Source: an uncultured Bdellovibrio sp. (GTDB taxonomy: Bacteria; Bdellovibrionota; Bdellovibrionia; Bdellovibrionales; Bdellovibrionaceae). Taken from it: a stretch of 8,426 nucleotides of DNA. The translations under genes and the position numbers were made by a program. Below, one piece after another: positions 6,177-8,426 of this stretch. The notes beneath the pieces are model-generated. The model worked only from the letters and a program-made list of their open reading frames with translations. It searched no databases and was not told the origin of the DNA. Within the stretch, counting starts at the first letter, position 1, and every line of letters starts with the position of its first letter. Where the stretch lies: assembly GCA_946482355.1 (NCBI GenBank), contig CAMLRE010000072.1, forward strand, positions 1 through 8,426, read 5' to 3'.

Positions 6177-7238
6177 CGCGACAATGCAATTAAATTTGTT
6201 TTATTTTCTTTTTGTTCTTTAGCAGTTTCAACCTTACGTGCCCAAATTTCGGTAGGGCTGAGAGAGTCTGCCCTGGGTAACAGTGGAGTGGCAATTACTG
6301 AATCGTCTGCTCCGTCTCATTACAACCCGGCACTTCTGTCTGAAAGACAAAAAAGTTATTTCAGCCTTACGGGAACAACGCTTACGTCGTTTAAATCTTC
6401 AACTCAAGATACCGAATACACTTCAACTAAATTCGCACCTAACTATCTTTCAAGCATTCATGCCTTTGAATCTTACGTGCACGAATTTTCATTAGTGAAT
6501 CAAATGGCTCTCGACACGAGAGTAACAATTCCCGTAGCCAACGGCTCGAATACAAGCCACATGAGAGCTGATCAATATAATTTGGCCTATTCATTTGCTT
6601 TCAGAAATTTTCCTTTTGGTTTTCAACTTGGCCTTCGTGTTAATGAGCAAAATTATAATTCCAATTATACAACAAACGACGGAAATATCGCTACCGGTGT
6701 TGATTTGGATATCGCTCAGCGCGTGGGACATTTATTTGCGGGATTTGGCGGAATTCATCAACTTGGCGCGCATTACCGTTTCGGCTATAAATACGAATCT
6801 CCGGGTATTAAAGTTTACAAAAAAACTGACCAAGACGGATCTTATTACATTTACGATAAGACAGGTAATTCATTTACCACGGGTAAATCACAAGGTTCCT
6901 TAGAAAACGAAAGCTTTAATACTCAAGCTATTATTATAGGTCATAGTTTTTCAGTTGGTGATCATGAGTTTTTGACCGATTCACGCTTTAGCGAACAGCC
7001 ACAAGAAAAAAACACTTATAACTTCTTTCAAACCTTCGGCTACAAATTGAATTTTTCGAATAAGATGCAGTTTATGTGTGGCGCATCTCACGAATTCGAT
7101 ACCAATGCGAATTATTTTTCAACAGGCTATTCCTGGACAACCAACACTTTACGCTCAACTATTAGTGGCTATTACGCCAAAGACGAAGGCGAAATGGAAT
7201 CAGCCGGTTTTACTTTCGGTAGCGAATTTATTTATTGA
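6174..7238 (+). CDS. Predicted outer membrane beta-barrel protein, FadL/PorV-like N-terminal motif, function unknown
   Basis: A 354-residue exported protein. A signal peptide is visible (basic K7, hydrophobic 8-20, cleavage likely after A23 in LRAQIS). Just after it come SALGNSGVAI (32-41) and HYNPALLS (49-56), a pattern seen at the N-terminus of FadL/OmpP1- and PorV-type barrels (GxxGxAxA ... NPAxLA). The rest alternates short polar and aromatic stretches, and the chain ends EFIY with a C-terminal aromatic, as outer membrane barrels do. No catalytic motif is seen. It follows the lipoprotein gene by 46 bp and may belong to the efflux transcript, or may be separate because of the hairpin. The ATG at 6174 has no Shine-Dalgarno and is the only ATG available, since an in-frame TGA lies at 6165-6167 and no other ATG occurs near the signal peptide. 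Barrel topology is likely; a transport role is only inferred. Confidence 0.72.
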   Translation: MRDNAIKFVLFSFCSLAVSTLRAQISVGLRESALGNSGVAITESSAPSHYNPALLSERQKSYFSLTGTTLTSFKSSTQDTEYTSTKFAPNYLSSIHAFESYVHEFSLVNQMALDTRVTIPVANGSNTSHMRADQYNLAYSFAFRNFPFGFQLGLRVNEQNYNSNYTTNDGNIATGVDLDIAQRVGHLFAGFGGIHQLGAHYRFGYKYESPGIKVYKKTDQDGSYYIYDKTGNSFTTGKSQGSLENESFNTQAIIIGHSFSVGDHEFLTDSRFSEQPQEKNTYNFFQTFGYKLNFSNKMQFMCGASHEFDTNANYFSTGYSWTTNTLRSTISGYYAKDEGEMESAGFTFGSEFIY

Positions 7239-8409
7239 AGAGCTTCGATAAATAACGTTCCGATTGTGCGTTGTAAGTTAAAGTGCGCCGAAACTAAGTT
7301 TCTTTTAAGCTGAAGATTTGATTGCCAGTAGCTAGAGCGCGTATCAATAGCTGCAATCATATCTTTAAATTGCACGTCACTGCCTTGTTCAATCTTACGA
7401 AAGATATCAGCGATTCGCGCATCGGCTTGTTGTAAGTTTTTTTGCTGTAAACTATACACACGCTCTAGATTTTCTAAAGCCTGATAACGTGAATTTAAAC
7501 TGTACTGAACATCAGCTAACGTCGCATCACGTTCACTACGTGTCGCTTCTAATTCTTTGTTGCCTGCGCGGTTACGGTACACGGAGCCCGCGCCGATTGT
7601 GTAAGTCACAGAAACACCAACATAAGTGCCTCGTGATTGCATCGGATCACTGCCTGATGAACGCGAATTACTATCGTTATAGCTTGCGTTTAAATCAACA
7701 CGCGGGCGAAACATACGACGTTTATCCGCTTCACGTTCATGCGTTTCAGCGGCTAAACGATGATTCATGCTTTGAATATCAGGGCTTTTATTCATCGCTA
7801 TTTGAAAAGCTGCTTCTGCATTGGCCGGAATATTTAAACCTTTACGAAGCTGATCTAAACTTTCTAAACTTGACGCCTGAGGAGCTGGCAAAGTCGTAAA
7901 ATAAGTAAAATCTTTTTGCGCTTCGCTGATCCCGAAATCCACGTTCACAATCGCTGTTTGTAAATCGTTAATTCTTTGTTCAAGCGTTTTTGATTCTTCT
8001 TCATTTAGCGAAGCTTTTTTCAAAAATTCTAATTTTTTACCTAAATCAACCACGAAACTTTTTTGCTCGTAGTTTTCAACTAACCCTATGTAAGCTTCAA
8101 AAACTGAAATCGCAAAACTTCCGCGCGTATTAGGAATACGGGAGTTACTTGAATTGTATTCAGCATCAGCGGCCTGTAAACGTTCTTCAGAAGCACGTAG
8201 TGATTCAACATCAGCTCCGCCGTTATATAAATTTAACGACATACCAACGCTATTACTGCGCCCGCTTGAACGAGTTGTTCCAGCACCGTTCATTTGATTT
8301 GTTGATTGATAAGCTGAGCTTGAAATATTCAGCGACGGAAATAAATCCATGTATTGAGCTTTTTTACGGTCTTGCATAGCCTGCATACGTAAATCAATCG
8401 CCGCTGTAC
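7232..8409 (-). CDS. TolC-family outer membrane channel protein, 5'-truncated at the contig end
   Basis: At least 392 residues of a TolC/OEP protein are present. The frame stays open beyond the ATG at 8384-8386 (upstream codons read TAAIDLR), so that Met is internal, and the signal peptide and first tens of residues are lost. Numbering from that internal Met, an LFPSLNISSSAYQ segment (15-27) gives the first strand region after the first helix and GMSLNLYNGG (48-57) the second. Then come long helices about 60-160, the second repeat from about 190 (SPDIQSMNHRLAAE, 201-214), strand regions RPRVDLNASYND (227-238) and VGVSVTYTIGAG (256-267), and final helices to 384. Two OEP repeats are thus visible, as in TolC. 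It is distinct from the OMF at 1492-2910 and is transcribed toward the barrel gene; their stop codons overlap by 7 bp. Its partner system and promoter lie off the contig. Confidence 0.88.
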
Positions 8410-8426
8410 AGATCGGAAGAGCACAC
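8410..8426 (+). other. Illumina TruSeq adapter sequence (assembly artefact)
   Basis: The last 17 bases, AGATCGGAAGAGCACAC, are identical to the beginning of the standard Illumina TruSeq read-1 3' adapter. They are not part of the genome. The true sequence ends at about 8409 (the first A of the adapter may coincide with a genomic A). This explains the truncation of the - strand gene. Confidence 0.97.

Noticed and set aside
6157..6184. A third ECF-like promoter, GAAC (6158-6161) N17 CGACAA (6179-6184).
   Set aside because: The key T of CGTC is replaced by A, and the implied transcription start lies past the only usable ATG of the barrel gene. The GAAC is simply the hairpin loop.
865..8379. Several 60-140 codon open frames antisense to or overlapping the large genes.
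   Set aside because: They lie wholly or mainly inside strong genes, lack ribosome sites and family-like sequence, and are expected by chance in such coding DNA.
8384..8386. ATG on the - strand as the true start of the second TolC-type gene.
   Set aside because: The frame remains open upstream with family-like sequence, no signal peptide follows this Met, and the contig ends in adapter.
1..8426. tRNA, rRNA, CRISPR arrays, insertion sequences, integration sites.
   Set aside because: No cloverleaf-like segments, repeated spacers, transposase-like sequence or terminal repeats were seen on either strand.

Overview
The window looks like one short contig from a Gram-negative bacterium. It carries several signal peptides, a lipobox, two TolC-type outer membrane channels, an RND pump and a likely outer membrane beta-barrel. 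Base composition is moderately AT-rich and TTA leucine codons are common. The small compact genes and the style of the signal peptides would fit Bdellovibrionota or a related lineage. That placement is an impression, not a demonstration. The right end runs into an Illumina adapter, so the contig is artificially terminated there.

Layout, left to right. (1) A three-gene stress-sensing module on the + strand, joined by 4-bp ATGA overlaps: a secreted Spy/CpxP/CnrX-like LTxxQ protein (67-519), an ECF sigma factor (516-1088) and a single-pass membrane protein that is probably its anti-sigma factor (1085-1444). (2) A 47-bp gap with a second promoter. (3) A TolC-type outer membrane factor (1492-2910) overlapping a 1024-residue HAE1-type RND transporter (2907-5981), followed by a 43-residue lipoprotein (5996-6127) missed by ordinary length cut-offs. 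(4) A perfect 12-bp inverted repeat that contains the start codon of a predicted outer membrane beta-barrel (6174-7238). (5) Convergent on the - strand, a second TolC-type channel gene (7232 to the contig end), cut off at its 5' end.

How it may work together: the same ECF-type promoter signature, GAAC-N17-CGTC followed by (T/A)AA, lies upstream of both the sensor/sigma/anti-sigma genes and the efflux genes, with identical spacing. The simplest reading is a self-amplifying envelope-stress circuit. The periplasmic sensor and membrane anti-sigma hold the sigma factor. Release of sigma switches on its own operon and the OMF-RND pump. This resembles the cnrYXH-cnrCBA nickel/cobalt system in architecture, but the pump is of the HAE1 (drug/hydrophobic compound) type and no periplasmic adaptor gene is present. 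The predicted transcription start of the efflux operon falls at or next to the ATG, which suggests a leaderless mRNA.
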